Translations under genes and position numbers: made by a program
The notes under the pieces: generated by a model
What the model was told of the DNA's origin: nothing
Database searches by the model: none
Seen by the model: the letters and a program-made list of their open reading frames with translations, nothing else
Assembly: GCA_023429365.1 (NCBI GenBank)
Contig: JAEYVW010000499.1
Span: 1-6,116 of the forward strand
DNA: 6,116 bases
From: Bacteroidota bacterium
Lineage (GTDB): Bacteria; Bacteroidota; Bacteroidia; Chitinophagales; Chitinophagaceae
Direction: 5' to 3'
In this document: positions 5,440-6,116 of the stretch, piece after piece
Layout of the letters: each line of letters opens with the position of its first letter
How positions within the stretch are numbered: the first letter of the stretch is position 1

Positions 5440-6116
5440 TTATAGCCGGGTACCGCAACTCTTACAAAATTTGGCATCAGCGTCATGATCTTCCCGCCCA
5501 CAATTTGGGCATGCTTCATGTTTTTCCTTTCTTCTGCGCAGGGCCAGTGTCATCTCGGTAGTTATAATACCGGTCGGTACGGCAATAATTCCATAACCGG
5601 TTAACATGATCACCCCCGCAACGAATTTTCCTATCACCGTCACCGGACTCATATCCCCGTAACCTACGGTGGTGATGGTTACAATGGCCCAGTAAACACT
5701 GTCAGGAATACTTTTAAAATCGCTGTTGAAATCTTTCTCAACCAGGTACATTACCGAACCCAGGATGATTACAAGAGTAATTACCACCAATAGAAAGATC
5801 GTAATCTTTTTTAAACTTGCCGTGATGGCGCCTCTTAAAAACCTAATTTCTGAAAGGAAATGTGTTAGTTTGAAGATCCTGAAGATCCGCAGCAAACGCA
5901 AAGCTCTCAGAACAAGCAGGGATTGTGCTCCGGCGAATGCGATACTTAGAAAACTGGGTATGATGGCCAGCAGATCAACAATACCCAGGAAACTCAGCAT
6001 ATAAAGTACAGGCCGGCGGATACTGATGAGTCGGAGTATATATTCTATAGTGAAAATGATAGTGAATACCCACTCCAGGATTTTTAAAAGCCGCCCATAC
6101 TTTTGATTGTAATATT
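5440..6116 (-). CDS. Voltage-gated-type potassium/ion channel with C-terminal zinc ribbon (N-terminus missing)
   Basis: Partial gene. The reading frame is open to the right edge, so the visible 224 residues lack the start and S1. A methionine at 5998-6000 is internal, because the frame continues through S2 beyond it. Segments (visible numbering): S2 about 12-32 with FTIEYILRL; S3 about 39-60 with GIVDLLAIIPS; S4 about 66-84, LVLRALRLLRIFRIFKL, Arg/Lys roughly every third residue; S5 about 102-126; pore helix and filter SVYWAIVTITTVGYGD (139-154); S6 about 162-188. The TTVGYGD filter indicates K+ selectivity, and the charged S4 indicates voltage sensing. The soluble tail carries CPNC (202-205) and CKSC (217-220), a four-Cys zinc ribbon. 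It acts in the inner membrane as a tetramer, by family knowledge. The 35-residue TM microprotein follows 56 nt downstream. Confidence 0.95.
   Translation of the reverse strand, partial: YYNQKYGRLLKILEWVFTIIFTIEYILRLISIRRPVLYMLSFLGIVDLLAIIPSFLSIAFAGAQSLLVLRALRLLRIFRIFKLTHFLSEIRFLRGAITASLKKITIFLLVVITLVIILGSVMYLVEKDFNSDFKSIPDSVYWAIVTITTVGYGDMSPVTVIGKFVAGVIMLTGYGIIAVPTGIITTEMTLALRRRKEKHEACPNCGREDHDADAKFCKSCGTRL

Noticed and set aside
5384..5458. N-terminal extension of the TM microprotein to a TTG at 5458
   Set aside because: It needs a TTG start and overlaps the end of the channel gene. The ATG at 5383 gives a cleaner membrane microprotein.
5998..6000. Methionine at 6000 as the start of a 186-residue two-TM channel
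   Set aside because: The frame continues upstream to the window edge and encodes a clear S2 segment (FTIEYILRL), so this Met is internal and the gene is cut by the edge.
1..6116. Mobile elements, CRISPR arrays, tRNA/rRNA genes, phage or defence cassettes
   Set aside because: No terminal inverted repeats, transposase motifs, spaced direct repeats, tRNA-like cloverleaf or recognisable defence domain seen by eye on either strand.

Overview
The window reads as an ordinary stretch of a Bacteroidota chromosome, most likely Chitinophagaceae or a close relative. The basis is protein character (a Bacteroidota-type NarL-class sensor kinase with a long periplasmic domain, a short lipobox lipoprotein of a Bacteroidota-type family, a degenerate kinase-ATPase protein of a kind I associate with this phylum), moderate GC, A-rich leaders and the absence of strong Shine-Dalgarno sequences. 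The lineage is inferred from sequence character, not from a search. I see no insertion sequence, phage gene, tRNA, rRNA, CRISPR array or attachment site.

All nine genes lie on the minus strand, so transcription runs from the right edge to the left. In that order they are: (1) a voltage-gated-type ion channel cut by the right edge, with a TTVGYGD selectivity filter and a C-terminal zinc ribbon; (2) a 35-residue single-TM microprotein; (3) a 62-residue charged helical protein; (4) a stand-alone HD-domain alarmone hydrolase (SpoT/MESH1 type); (5) a lipoprotein probably folding as a beta-propeller; (6) a YbhB/YbcL-type PEBP protein; (7) a large HAMP/HisKA_3/HATPase sensor histidine kinase; (8) a small orphan protein resembling an inactivated HATPase domain; (9) the N-terminal part of a RibD-C/DHFR-like reductase cut by the left edge.

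Spacing suggests sub-operons. Genes 3-4-5 are tight (23 and 7 nt), and 1-2-3 are moderately close (56 and 81 nt). PEBP and the kinase each have a larger upstream gap (100 and 173 nt) and probably their own promoters. The degenerate ATPase and the reductase are 38 nt apart. There is no gene-free stretch over 300 bases. Where the longest reading frame opens on TTG (genes 2, 3 and 8) I chose an internal ATG. The kinase has only a GTG.

I do not see a clear new defence or biosynthetic system. The most interesting items are the catalytically degraded ATPase domain just downstream of an intact kinase, the microprotein beside the channel, and the compact alarmone-hydrolase/lipoprotein cluster.
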